A DNA stretch of 64,000 nucleotides from Pelotomaculum isophthalicicum JI (GTDB taxonomy: Bacteria > Bacillota > Desulfotomaculia > Desulfotomaculales > Pelotomaculaceae). Each line of letters begins with the position of its first letter. The stretch's first letter is position 1. The translations under genes and the position numbers were made by a program. Below the pieces are notes generated by a model, which was not told where the DNA came from, did not search any database, and worked only from the letters and a program-made list of their open reading frames with translations. Shown here piece by piece: positions 18,742 through 27,263 of this stretch. Where the stretch lies: positions 36,433-100,432 of the forward strand of contig NZ_JAKOAV010000009.1 of NCBI RefSeq assembly GCF_029478095.1, in the 5' to 3' direction.

Positions 18742-18839
18742 GGGGGTGGATGGTGCCTGGTGGTGCTCCTGGTCTTCAAAACCAGTCGTCGGGCAGTGCT
18801 CCTGTCCGTGGTGAGTTCGATTCTCACACACTCCCGCCA
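18742..18839 (+). tRNA. selC: Selenocysteine tRNA (anticodon TCA)
   Basis: A 98-base tRNA that decodes UGA as selenocysteine. The anticodon arm is CTGGT-CTTCAAA-ACCAG with anticodon TCA. There is a long variable arm (CGGGCAG/CTGTCCG around a 4-base loop), a T arm GTGAG-TTCGATT-CTCAC, and an acceptor GGGGGTG pairing with CACTCCC before an encoded GCCA. The long acceptor-plus-T stack and large variable arm are typical of tRNA-Sec and rule out a suppressor tRNA. selA, selB and selD are not in the window, nor did I recognise any selenoprotein. Confidence 0.95.
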
Positions 18840-18941
18840 GATAAGGCTTTGAGGGGGTTTCTTGGGTTAGTAATCACTGTTGAAAAATAGTAAGAATAAC
18901 GGTGAAAAACATAGAAGTCTTCCCGTTCTGGAGGCGAGAGT

Positions 18942-18987
18942 TCCCAGTGAAAATTCGGAGCCTTTCCGAGTTTTGCTCCTGCTGGGA
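18942..18987. other. Nested hairpin downstream of tRNA-Sec (possible bidirectional terminator)
   Basis: A 10-bp inner stem (18950-18959 with 18965-18974, one T-G pair) starts with an A-run and ends with TTTT, so it can terminate transcription in both directions. An outer stem TCCCAG (18942-18947) / CTGGGA (18982-18987) encloses it, which is more than a terminator needs. It lies between tRNA-Sec and the convergent DUF3231 gene. Confidence 0.55.
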
Positions 18988-19028
18988 TTAATACCTTTTA
19001 ATAAGCCCTGTTAAATAAAATAATTTTA

Positions 19029-20072
19029 TTAATGTACCGGTTCCTTAGCCAGTTCCCGCCGGTCTATTTTGCGTGGAGGTTCCTCGAACCAGCCATTCTC
19101 TATCATAATGTTTATCCCATCCTCCCCGTAGTTCACAGCCTCGCCAATCAACCGGGTATAAGTTACGATGAGGTCATGTCTCAAGCTTGATGCAATGGAA
19201 GTTGCATAGTTCACGATACCGATTAACACAACCACATTTTGCATCATTAATTTGTCAGATAACGGTGGTATAGTTGAGTCCGTGACCAATTCGCCGGACT
19301 GTATTGAGACCGGAATGTTTTCCTTTTGCAGAGCTGAACTTAATATATCCTTGAGTTTCCTAGCGATCTCCACACCTTTTACCATGTATGCTCGAACCTG
19401 TTCTGATTTAGCGACTTGCAAAAAACCAGTTGCTAAGGCTTTTGCCAACTCGTTATTTCTAATCCCAAAAAAAAGTTGATCTATTTCTTCAGCAAGAAGA
19501 GGTCTTCGTTCACCTAAGAACCCGCGTAAAAAGTTCTGTTTTTCTATCACATCTGCTTCCTTGTAAATATTCGTAATGGGTGGCCGAATATAAATTCCCT
19601 TTTCCAGCATTATTTCAGAAAACCGGTTATAGAACCTCGTTGTTGACATAAGAGCTTCTGTATAGAAGTCCCGAACATCCTTACGAACTGAATGGGATAA
19701 GTTCATACCGCCGAGTTGGAGTCCAATCCGAGCCAAATTAAGGGTAAAGTAATAATAATATAGATCCGTGAACAACCTCGGAGCACCTAAATCTATATCC
19801 TCATCTCCGAACCCCTTTGGGATAGGTCCTTCTTTCTTTAGGATTTTAGAAGTTCGATTTACCCGCTTCTCAAACATAGATATGGCATCCTCAATATATG
19901 GACGAAGGTCTGGGGCGTCCAATGTATTCAGGAAATGCTTATAGATACACTCAAGCATACTATAATAAACATTTGTACGCCAAAGTATTGCTATTTCGGA
20001 TGAAGTTAGTGGAGCATGGTGGTGAATTTCTTGTATTGTACCTTGAGCTTCTATTGTTGTTTGTTGTTCCAA
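19029..20072 (-). CDS. DUF3231 family protein
   Basis: About 347 aa with two related halves, each opening with LTSSEIA-like or LLAEEIDQLFFG-like helices, matching what I know of DUF3231 proteins of spore-forming Firmicutes. Their role is not established. It is mostly helical and lacks a signal peptide. A TTG start at 20072 is chosen because GGGAGG precedes it by eight bases; GTG 20090 is in frame but has no ribosome-binding site. It lies 40 bases after the small membrane protein gene on the same strand. Confidence 0.7.
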   Translation of the reverse strand: MEQQTTIEAQGTIQEIHHHAPLTSSEIAILWRTNVYYSMLECIYKHFLNTLDAPDLRPYIEDAISMFEKRVNRTSKILKKEGPIPKGFGDEDIDLGAPRLFTDLYYYYFTLNLARIGLQLGGMNLSHSVRKDVRDFYTEALMSTTRFYNRFSEIMLEKGIYIRPPITNIYKEADVIEKQNFLRGFLGERRPLLAEEIDQLFFGIRNNELAKALATGFLQVAKSEQVRAYMVKGVEIARKLKDILSSALQKENIPVSIQSGELVTDSTIPPLSDKLMMQNVVVLIGIVNYATSIASSLRHDLIVTYTRLIGEAVNYGEDGINIMIENGWFEEPPRKIDRRELAKEPVH

Positions 20073-20112
20073 ATTTATTGCCTCCCACACGATATTTTTG
20101 ATTATATTTTCC

Positions 20113-20580
20113 CTAGTTCTTATAAAATATTCCCTTACTCAGTCTCTCAATAACAGCCCCTAATAACCCACCTATTACTCCACCTAAAATCCCACAGAAT
20201 ATAGGACCGATTCTACAACTATATATAACACCCAATGTTCCTCCCATCGCAACACCGATAAACAACCCGTTATATTTCGTATTGGCAAATATTCTGTCTT
20301 TTTCAGCCTGGATAAAACCATTGTTGATCTCCATTGCCCTGTTATAAGCCTGCCAGATTGAGTAGGCATATAAACAAGGATAAAACAATATCCACTGGAA
20401 GTTAGCCACGTCTGAAGCATTCTGAAACTGCCCTCTGAATGAATATAGGATGGATAAATTCAAACTTGCTTTTACATTGATTACTAACTCCAATAAAACC
20501 AGCAATACTCCTATAAGATAATCCCCGATATAAAGCTGTCCAAAACCAGGAATGGCTATCGACCATAAGGCCGACATCAA
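20113..20580 (-). CDS. Small membrane protein with IPGFGQLY (TM2-like) motif; start uncertain
   Basis: At least 155 aa, with three or four hydrophobic segments: the N-terminal ALWSIAIPGFGQLYIGDY, then a second at GVLLVLLELVINV, a third at FQWILFYPCLYAYSIW, and a glycine-rich C-terminal pair (FIGVAMGGTLGVIYS, GILGGVIGGLLGAVI). The PGxGQLY motif occurs in TM2-type proteins, whose N-terminus usually reads KKSPxxA. Here KKYRSPLMSALW is encoded, but no ATG, GTG or TTG lies upstream in frame. A good ribosome-binding site (GGTGGTGATC) sits about 30 bases upstream of the first usable start, in another frame, separated by an A7 run. Confidence 0.6.
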   Translation of the reverse strand: MMSALWSIAIPGFGQLYIGDYLIGVLLVLLELVINVKASLNLSILYSFRGQFQNASDVANFQWILFYPCLYAYSIWQAYNRAMEINNGFIQAEKDRIFANTKYNGLFIGVAMGGTLGVIYSCRIGPIFCGILGGVIGGLLGAVIERLSKGIFYKN

Positions 20581-20779
20581 GGGTGAACGATATTTTTTTA
20601 TTTCTGATCACCACCGGAATCTCTACGCTTCATTTATTGTTCGCATTCTGTTAAATTTTAGTCACTAGCTAGGGCTAAGAGCTTTCTAGAATTATTCTCG
20701 GAGGTTCATATTAGGTATAAAATGCCAGGGGTTATTTGGAAGATATCTACTTTACAGGATATTATAAAAGGAGGAATTT

Positions 20780-20998
20780 ATGGGGAAAATAGCGAAGACT
20801 AAGCCCGAGAAATGTATTACGACTTCTACCGAAGATAACAAGCTTAATATTATGTTTTTGACCGGTAAACAACATGATCTAAAAAAAGTACCACTAGTAC
20901 GCCAACCACGAAACCGTTACCTAATAATGGTCTCAGAGACACAGGGAAGGTTCCAAGAACATCCCCCGGCAAAAAGGATACCACTATCCCAAGCATGA
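20780..20998 (+). CDS. Short ORF with strong ribosome-binding site, running into the permease gene (possible gene remnant)
   Basis: AAAGGAGGA lies six bases before ATG 20780. The first ~23 residues (MGKIAKTKPEKCITTSTEDN...) precede the permease stop; the remaining ~49 residues are antisense to the permease 3' end and look non-biological. It is either the start of a gene truncated by rearrangement or a genuine 72-aa overlapping protein. Bases 20615-20779 hold nothing else recognised. Confidence 0.35.
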   Translation: MGKIAKTKPEKCITTSTEDNKLNIMFLTGKQHDLKKVPLVRQPRNRYLIMVSETQGRFQEHPPAKRIPLSQA

Positions 20999-22142
20999 AA
21001 GGCAGCCCCATGACCAGACCGTCATCAAATTCAATTTTGGCGGATTTTAAGGCCACCATCAGACCCGCGGATACTTGGGAGCACATCACATAAATCAGTA
21101 CACTGCCAATCACAACTCTTGGAATTAAACTAACAAATTCAACTGCTTTCGGAAAAAAGGAAATAGCAAGCAAGCCTAAGGCAGCAGGCACCATGGTATA
21201 TCTGGACGCGCAAGCAGTGGAAGCAATGACGCCGGGGCTCATGGAAAAGTTAACTATTCCCACTATACCTAGCAAACCAGATAGCCCATTGGCCAATCCG
21301 GTTATGGACAAACCTCTGGTAATCCTCTTTTCCATTTCATCCGGTTCGATAAGTTCACCAACTGACTGGATTGAACCCAGATCGTTAATGGAAAGCGCCA
21401 AAAAACATATAAGAAATGATACCACTACAGCCGGATTAACAGAAAGCTCAAAATTAAAAAGGTTGGAAAATGGAGCAGAGAAATTTATCATCTGACTATG
21501 CCCAAAGACCATCTGATCCGGGAAAAATAAAAAATAGATGAGGCTTCCTGTTAGTAATGACCATATTATTATGGTGGATTTCCAGATCCCCGTCAGATAT
21601 TTGCCGCAAACAAACATAATAAAGAGAAATACAAGAGTAAAAATAAGGTTGAAAAGCGAGGATGCCTGCATTACCGGTGTAATAATAAGATTCATTATGG
21701 TTGGTGCGAGTGTAAACGCGATGAGTATTAGGATTACGGCTACCACCCTGGGGGTGAATAATTTTTTTAAGCGACCGAAAAGTCCGGTAACGGCAATTAA
21801 GGAAAGAATTATACCGCCGATCATTATTGAGGAGTAAACTGTGTGCGAGTCGCTTCCCGTGCTTGCCGCCACACCCACTAACAATACTGTTGCCGGCCCG
21901 GTAACAATCGGCAGCCGGTGACCCAAAAGCACCTGGGTCAATAGGGCAATTGCTGTTACAAAAAATATTTTTTGCACATATATGACCTGTTCAATGTTAC
22001 TGTTATAATGAAAATCAGCCACCACTTTCCCGATGATAACGATGGTGGGAACTGAAATAGCCAGCCATTGCAAGCCGAACAGAATTAGCTCCAACGGTGG
22101 TGGAACATCGTCAAGCCCATATTTGAAAGCCATTTTGCTCAT
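20850..22142 (-). CDS. NCS2-family nucleobase permease
   Basis: About 430 aa with 12-14 hydrophobic segments, an inner-membrane symporter for uracil, xanthine, urate or a related base. It has GHRLPIVTGPATVLLVG (TM3 region), SIQSVGELIEPDE, and NFSMSPGVIASTACASR, which corresponds to the NCS2 signature around TM10. The usual substrate-binding Glu/Gln residues are not clear, so the substrate cannot be named. ATG 22142 is preferred over 22157 because GGAAGG lies seven bases before it. It stands alone, with no purine riboswitch recognised upstream. Confidence 0.88.
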   Translation of the reverse strand: MSKMAFKYGLDDVPPPLELILFGLQWLAISVPTIVIIGKVVADFHYNSNIEQVIYVQKIFFVTAIALLTQVLLGHRLPIVTGPATVLLVGVAASTGSDSHTVYSSIMIGGIILSLIAVTGLFGRLKKLFTPRVVAVILILIAFTLAPTIMNLIITPVMQASSLFNLIFTLVFLFIMFVCGKYLTGIWKSTIIIWSLLTGSLIYFLFFPDQMVFGHSQMINFSAPFSNLFNFELSVNPAVVVSFLICFLALSINDLGSIQSVGELIEPDEMEKRITRGLSITGLANGLSGLLGIVGIVNFSMSPGVIASTACASRYTMVPAALGLLAISFFPKAVEFVSLIPRVVIGSVLIYVMCSQVSAGLMVALKSAKIEFDDGLVMGLPFMLGIVVSFLPGDVLGTFPVSLRPLLGNGFVVGVLVVLFLDHVVYRSKT

Positions 22143-22219
22143 AGCTATACCTTCCATTAATGAAAGTCAGAACCCATCGGCTCCGTATAAGCAAATAAGA
22201 TTCTGATGCAGTTAATCTT

Positions 22220-22654
22220 TTATGAATAAGTTGATTGCAAAACTGAAAATAGATATAAACAAGGCGGATATAATCGCCGCTCCAAAACTACCGTTAATGA
22301 TATGGGCATAACATAATGATTCGCTTTTCTTTCCTCCATTAACCTCTCGATTTCCGGGTTAAGTTGCCTGTTTAGTAATCTCTTTTTATTAAAGCCGGCA
22401 ACAGCAATAATATTTTCTTTGTCAACAATACAAACAGTATGACCAAGTGATTCATATAAAGCCTGCGCGTATTCTTCCACTAATTGTCCAAGTTCTTTAA
22501 TTGGCGAGAATTTTTTAAAAATGACTCCACCCTCGTAATCGGTTAATATTTCTAAAGATGAGTAATGTTTAATATGAAGTGTGTTCCTGATTTCCTTGGG
22601 TATTAAAAACCTGCCGAGTTCATCAATACGGCGCACAAATCCAGTTGCCCTCAT
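22220..22654 (-). CDS. SpoVT-like AbrB/GAF transcription regulator, shortened C-terminus
   Basis: A 144-aa protein. The N-terminal AbrB domain (MRATGFVRRIDELGRFLIPK) and the start of the GAF-like domain (FKKFSPIKELGQLVEEYAQ, GHTVCIVDKENIIAVAG) match SpoVT, which tunes sigma-G genes in the forespore and is about 178 aa. After EERKANHYVMPIS the frame gives 26 unlike residues and stops. In the neighbouring frame the DNA reads NGSFGAAIISALF, closer to the expected GAF strand, so a frameshift is suspected. ATG 22654 has GGTGGTG upstream. Confidence 0.75.
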   Translation of the reverse strand: MRATGFVRRIDELGRFLIPKEIRNTLHIKHYSSLEILTDYEGGVIFKKFSPIKELGQLVEEYAQALYESLGHTVCIVDKENIIAVAGFNKKRLLNRQLNPEIERLMEERKANHYVMPISLTVVLERRLYPPCLYLFSVLQSTYS

Positions 22655-22844
22655 TATGCAAGTCACCACCAATTGTATATTTAATATCGTCGGAAATAAT
22701 ATCTCCTGTGAAGACGAATTATTACCGCTATTAAATATATACGAAAAAGATATGACTAGCTGCGGGGTGAAATTTATAAAATATTTGTTTTTACTGTAAT
22801 AGAGATACAAGAAGGGGCTGTTATGAGGCCCCTTTTATAAATCC

Positions 22845-23996
22845 TCATGAGTTCGCCCAAAATTCAAATTTCCCATTAACGACAACACCCTTTACTTCCA
22901 CCTGGTCATCGAAAATCACTAAGTTTGCGTTATATCCGGGTTCTATTTTGCCAAGCTCGCATCCCATGCCGAGGAATTCCGCTGGATATGTGGAAGCCAT
23001 CCGCAGGGCTTCTTCAATGGGGATGCCAATTTCATATATACAATTGCGTACTGCCGTAGCCATGTCCAATACCGATCCGGCAATTACTCCTGTTTCTGTT
23101 GTGCATTTTCCGTCCCGGCACTGAATCACGTAATCGCCCAGCATGAAGTTCCGTGAAGCTTTTCCCACGGGCGGCATGGCGTCTGTTGTTAAAAACAACT
23201 TCCTCCCTTTGATTCGTTTTGCTATATCTATGGCGGCATAGTGCACATGAAAACCGTCGGCGATTATGCCCGCCCATACGTTTTTCGCCTGCAATGCCGC
23301 GCCGGCAAGGCCGGGTTCTCTGCCGCTTAATTGAGACATCGCGTTAAATAAATGAGTAACGCATGTTATGCCGTTTTCAAAGCATTTTATCGCTTCATCA
23401 TATGTAATATCCGAATGTCCGGCTGAGAGCAAAACACCGGCGCCTGACAACATTCTTAAATAATCGGGCGGGATAAACTCGGGTGCCACGGTTAACAGTT
23501 TTAGCACCTTCGATCCGGCAGCTTTGATCAAGTCATTCAACTCTTCTGCATTTAGAGTCCTGATGTATTTATTGTTATGTACCCCCGCTTTTTTTCTATT
23601 AATAAAAGGTCCTTCTAAATGCAATCCCAAAATCCCATGCAGTTTTTTATCCAGGCAATATTTCACGGATTTAACAGCCGCCATCATTTTATCTCTGGAA
23701 TTGCTGAGCAGAACGGGTAAAAAGTTAGTTGTTCCAAACCGCTTATGCGCTTCATATATCTTGCAGATAACAGAAACGCTCGGTTCTTCATTAAATAAAC
23801 AGCCTCCCCCGCCATTAACTTGTATATCAATGAACCCCGGCGCGATAGATAAACCACCCAGGTTTATTTCGGAAATACCTGCGGGCAGATTGAACGGGCT
23901 AATAATATCAACTATCTTATTACTATCGATAATAACTGCCTTATCCACGAGTAAATTTTTTCCCGTATATACCTTACAATTATTAATAGCGTACAC
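22845..23996 (-). CDS. nagA: N-acetylglucosamine-6-phosphate deacetylase
   Basis: Amidohydrolase, 383 aa, that deacetylates GlcNAc-6-P in amino-sugar and wall recycling. Motifs: PGFIDIQVNGGGG (in place of the HxH site seen in other amidohydrolases), LGLHLEGPFINRKKAGVH, SAGHSDITYDEA, VTHLFNAMSQL, GIIADGFHVH and TTDAMPPVG. A GTG start at 23996 follows TGGTGG by six bases; the longer open frame upstream lacks such a site. nagB is not adjacent. Two strong inverted repeats lie in the 140 bases upstream. Confidence 0.93.
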   Translation of the reverse strand: MYAINNCKVYTGKNLLVDKAVIIDSNKIVDIISPFNLPAGISEINLGGLSIAPGFIDIQVNGGGGCLFNEEPSVSVICKIYEAHKRFGTTNFLPVLLSNSRDKMMAAVKSVKYCLDKKLHGILGLHLEGPFINRKKAGVHNNKYIRTLNAEELNDLIKAAGSKVLKLLTVAPEFIPPDYLRMLSGAGVLLSAGHSDITYDEAIKCFENGITCVTHLFNAMSQLSGREPGLAGAALQAKNVWAGIIADGFHVHYAAIDIAKRIKGRKLFLTTDAMPPVGKASRNFMLGDYVIQCRDGKCTTETGVIAGSVLDMATAVRNCIYEIGIPIEEALRMASTYPAEFLGMGCELGKIEPGYNANLVIFDDQVEVKGVVVNGKFEFWANS

Positions 23997-24066
23997 TTTA
24001 TTCCACCATTCTAAAATAAATTTATTTTCTTTCGTGCCGGTCGTTGAATAATTACGAAGCTTAAAT

Positions 24067-24137
24067 CTATACACAGATATATCCACAAATATAGGTAAAT
24101 TTGTGGATAAGTCAAACGTCCTACAAATAGGACGTTT
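24067..24137. other. Two adjacent inverted repeats and DnaA-box-like sites upstream of nagA
   Basis: Repeat 1: an 11-bp perfect stem, TATCCACAAAT (24080-24090) and ATTTGTGGATA (24099-24109). Repeat 2: a 10-bp perfect stem, AAACGTCCTA (24114-24123) and TAGGACGTTT (24128-24137). The minus strand at 24102-24110 is an exact DnaA box TTATCCACA; CTATACACA (24067-24075) and ATATCCACA (24078-24086) each differ from a box by one base. The rest of the gap (24138-24357) is AT-rich with nothing recognised. Confidence 0.6.
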
Positions 24138-24357
24138 GTCCTATTAACGTTAATGCTATCAAAAATAATATTTTTTAAGCACTATTTCACAATACTAGAT
24201 TAACATATCAGCAATTTCTTCAGAAAAATATTTTAAAGCCAAAAGGCACGGACACATAATTTACTGCCTTGCCCGAATATGGCTCTCATCCGTCCCCAAA
24301 TCGCAGATCAACTTATACGAAAAAATGCCCTCCACCGGAGGGCATTCTAATTTGAAC

Positions 24358-25791
24358 TTATATGAATTTCTTGCTACTTTTCTCTCCATTAAATGAAAAA
24401 AGCACTGATTTATTATCCAGAACCGTTTCCAGATGTATAGTGTGTCCCCAGAGGGAATGCAAGTAAGGAATTGTTTTTTCAATATAATATACATCCAACT
24501 CTGTTCCCTCATAGTGATGCTTCAGGTACAACTCACCGTTTTTATTATAATCACCGTCTTGTACTGTAATGTAAGGATAACCACCATTTGTCATGCTAGA
24601 AACAAGACCGTCCCTTACTTTTTCCCAATCTTTTTCATCTACCTTCCATTCATTTCCCACCTTTTTGTATAGATATAAATCCATTTCCTCAATTAGTTCT
24701 TTAGTCAAGTAATTACGTAAAAATGAAATATCATTTTCATTCGCACGAATTTCAAATATTTTTTGTTTGCCTTCCCCGCCAGAACGTCCATACCGCTCTC
24801 TTTCCTCGGGAGTGGGATTATCCCATCGCTTTTCAACATCCTCAAATATTTTCAGGCCGAGTGTATATGGATTAATACGGGTACGCGAAGTTTGAATAAT
24901 ACCGGAGTGCATTTTGGCAAACTCTATCGTTTCAGTTTCATCAAGATGTATATCACGCATTATTCGAAGATGCCAGTAAGTAGCCCATCCTTCATTCATA
25001 ATTTTTGTTTCCATTTGCGGCCAGAAATAATGCATTTCCTGTCTGATAACTGACATGATGTCCCTCTGCCAGTCTTCTAATTCTTTGCTATGTTGGATAA
25101 TGAACAGCATAAGATCTTTTTCAGGTTCTATGGGGAATTTTTTTACTTTTTCACTATCTTTAGAAGTATCCTTTCGGGCTTCTTCAAGCTCCCATAAGTC
25201 ATCATAAGGAGTTTCAATGCGTTCAGCATGGCAGGTCCGCTCTTTCTCTTTCTGCCGTTTTTTTCGTAAATTCTCCCCTCTTTTTATCATCAACCTGGGT
25301 TCGATGTGTTCCTGAATGGATAAGGCAGCATCAATAAATGATTCAACTTTTGCCCGGCCAAATTCAAATTCATATTCACGAAAACGCTCGGCCGCCGAAG
25401 CCATAGACTCCACCATGTTCCTTGAGGTATTTTTAAAATATGCATTGTTTTTGAAGAAATCACAATGCGCAAGAACATGCGCCATGACCAGCTTGTTCTG
25501 TATTATGCTGTTGCCTTCGAGGAGAAAAGCGTAGCAAGGGTTGGAATTGATTACCATTTCATATATACGGCCAAGATTATAATCGTATTGCGTTTTCATT
25601 TTATGATAGGCTTTGCCGAATGTCCAGTGTGAAAAACGGGTGGGCATTCCATAAGCGCCGAAAGTATAAATAATATCTGCCGGGCAAATTTCAAAAAACA
25701 TATCATAAAAATCCAACCCTAATTCTTTAGCCTTCGCATTGATAACCTGCAAAGCATCTTCCAAAACCCTTAATTCATCCTTAGAATTCAT
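24358..25791 (-). CDS. spoVR: SpoVR family protein
   Basis: A 477-aa cytoplasmic protein of the SpoVR/YcgB family, linked to spore cortex formation in Bacillus; its biochemical activity is unknown. Family hallmarks are FEICPADIIYTFGAYGMPTRF split around the MPTRFSHW segment, YEMVINSNPCYAFL, HVLAHCDFFKNN and the central MNEGWATYWH. GGAGG precedes ATG 25791. Together with yhbH and prkA it forms the conserved triad (equivalent to E. coli ycgB, yeaH and yeaG). Confidence 0.95.
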   Translation of the reverse strand: MNSKDELRVLEDALQVINAKAKELGLDFYDMFFEICPADIIYTFGAYGMPTRFSHWTFGKAYHKMKTQYDYNLGRIYEMVINSNPCYAFLLEGNSIIQNKLVMAHVLAHCDFFKNNAYFKNTSRNMVESMASAAERFREYEFEFGRAKVESFIDAALSIQEHIEPRLMIKRGENLRKKRQKEKERTCHAERIETPYDDLWELEEARKDTSKDSEKVKKFPIEPEKDLMLFIIQHSKELEDWQRDIMSVIRQEMHYFWPQMETKIMNEGWATYWHLRIMRDIHLDETETIEFAKMHSGIIQTSRTRINPYTLGLKIFEDVEKRWDNPTPEERERYGRSGGEGKQKIFEIRANENDISFLRNYLTKELIEEMDLYLYKKVGNEWKVDEKDWEKVRDGLVSSMTNGGYPYITVQDGDYNKNGELYLKHHYEGTELDVYYIEKTIPYLHSLWGHTIHLETVLDNKSVLFSFNGEKSSKKFI

Positions 25792-25854
25792 ATTAATTCC
25801 TCCATTAACCGAGACATATCTACATTAGCTTTTCACATCCCCTAACTCCATAAC

Positions 25855-27009
25855 CTAATTGGCTGCCTCACCCTGTGTTTGATTAAAAAACTTCTTCAAC
25901 GCGGGGTAAACCCCACTCTTGTCTTTGATCGTAACGCTGGTAAATTTAGGATTATTTACTCTTTTAAAAGCCGTCCTCAAAGTGCTGGTATAGTAGTAAG
26001 CCCCTTCGATCTCGCCATAACCGACCATGTTGCATACTTTGAGAAGCTCGTTGATTAATTTAATACAGTTGTCATTATCCGAAACAAGATTATCGCCGTC
26101 AGAGAAGTGAAACGCATAAATATTATAATCCTGAGGACTGTACCGTTTTTCGATAACATCCAGAGCAAGTTTGTAAACCGACGAACAGCGGGTACCGCCG
26201 CTAGTCCCCTTGGTAAAAAACTCCTCTTCGGTTGTTTCCTTCGCTTCAGTATGATGCGCGAGGAAAACAATCTGGACGTTATTATACTTTGTGCGTAGAA
26301 AACGAACCATCCAAAAGAAAAAACTGCGTGCAATGTATTTTTCAAAAGGTCCCATTGAACCGGAAGTATCCATCATTGCGAGAACTACCGCACTGGATTC
26401 ATATTTATAAGTATTATCCCAAGTTTTATAACGCAAATCCTCAGGCGTTATGCCGTGTAATCCCGGGTTTCCTTTTAAAGCATTTCGTTTAATTACTTCG
26501 ATAATAGTCCGCTTTCTGTCAATATTGCTCGCTATACCTTTCTTTCGCACATCCTTAAATTCTACCGACTCCGAAGCAAGCTCTGGTTTCTTTTTTTGTT
26601 CCAGATTTGGCAGACCGAGATCTTCAAAGATCATTTCCGCTAGCTCTTCAATAGTTACATCAGCCTCATAGTAATCAACGCCAGGTTCTTCGCCTGCCCC
26701 CTTACCCTTACCCTGTCCTTTCTGAGGATCAGTATAAACTACATCACCCTTTTTGCTATTGCCATCCCCCTGACCACCATGCTTTTGCTTGCCATAGTCA
26801 AAACGGAAGTGAAATTCATCCAAGGAACGGATCGGTACTTTAAGAATCTTACGTCCGTCATGCATGATAATGCTTTCTTCACTGACAATATCAGCCAGGT
26901 TTTTCTTTATTGCCTCCCGTACTTTTTCCCGGTGCCGTTCCCGGTCAATCTCTCCCTTACGGTGAAGTGACCAGTCTTCCCGGGAGATTACAAAATCTCC
27001 GTCGGACAC
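25855..27009 (-). CDS. yhbH: YhbH-type sporulation protein (DUF444, von Willebrand A-like)
   Basis: A 384-aa member of the DUF444 family, partner of PrkA kinases. It has an N-terminal FVISREDWSLHRKGEIDR, a low-complexity Gly/Lys-rich linker around residues 95-125, and a C-terminal VWA-like domain with the metal-site motif AMMDTSGSMG and FHFSDGDN. It starts at a GTG. It lies about 60 bases upstream of spoVR and is probably co-transcribed with it. Confidence 0.93.
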   Translation of the reverse strand: MSDGDFVISREDWSLHRKGEIDRERHREKVREAIKKNLADIVSEESIIMHDGRKILKVPIRSLDEFHFRFDYGKQKHGGQGDGNSKKGDVVYTDPQKGQGKGKGAGEEPGVDYYEADVTIEELAEMIFEDLGLPNLEQKKKPELASESVEFKDVRKKGIASNIDRKRTIIEVIKRNALKGNPGLHGITPEDLRYKTWDNTYKYESSAVVLAMMDTSGSMGPFEKYIARSFFFWMVRFLRTKYNNVQIVFLAHHTEAKETTEEEFFTKGTSGGTRCSSVYKLALDVIEKRYSPQDYNIYAFHFSDGDNLVSDNDNCIKLINELLKVCNMVGYGEIEGAYYYTSTLRTAFKRVNNPKFTSVTIKDKSGVYPALKKFFNQTQGEAAN

Positions 27010-27173
27010 GGCAACCCCTCCCTTAAAATGTAATTTAGTATTTAAAAGTCAACATGCTTTCTCGTTCGAAAGACGCATTTGCAACGTAGCTGTCCACGCT
27101 ACATTATATGAGTAACCAGCTAATAAATGTAACGTGTTGATAAAAAATGTTAACTAAATTTACCATATATTTA

Positions 27174-27201
27174 AAAGCCGGTAAGTATGACTTCCGGCTT
27201 T
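27174..27201 (-). terminator. Terminator between prkA and yhbH
   Basis: AAAGCCGG (27174-27181) and CCGGCTTT (27194-27201), followed on the minus strand by TTTTAAATATAT. It implies prkA can be transcribed alone, with yhbH-spoVR either read through or driven from bases 27010-27170. No clear promoter was identified there. Confidence 0.65.
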
Positions 27202-27263
27202 AGACAGCAACTACAGGTTCTGATCGTAATTAGTTGGTTAACACATTTACGTCTTGATCCAAA

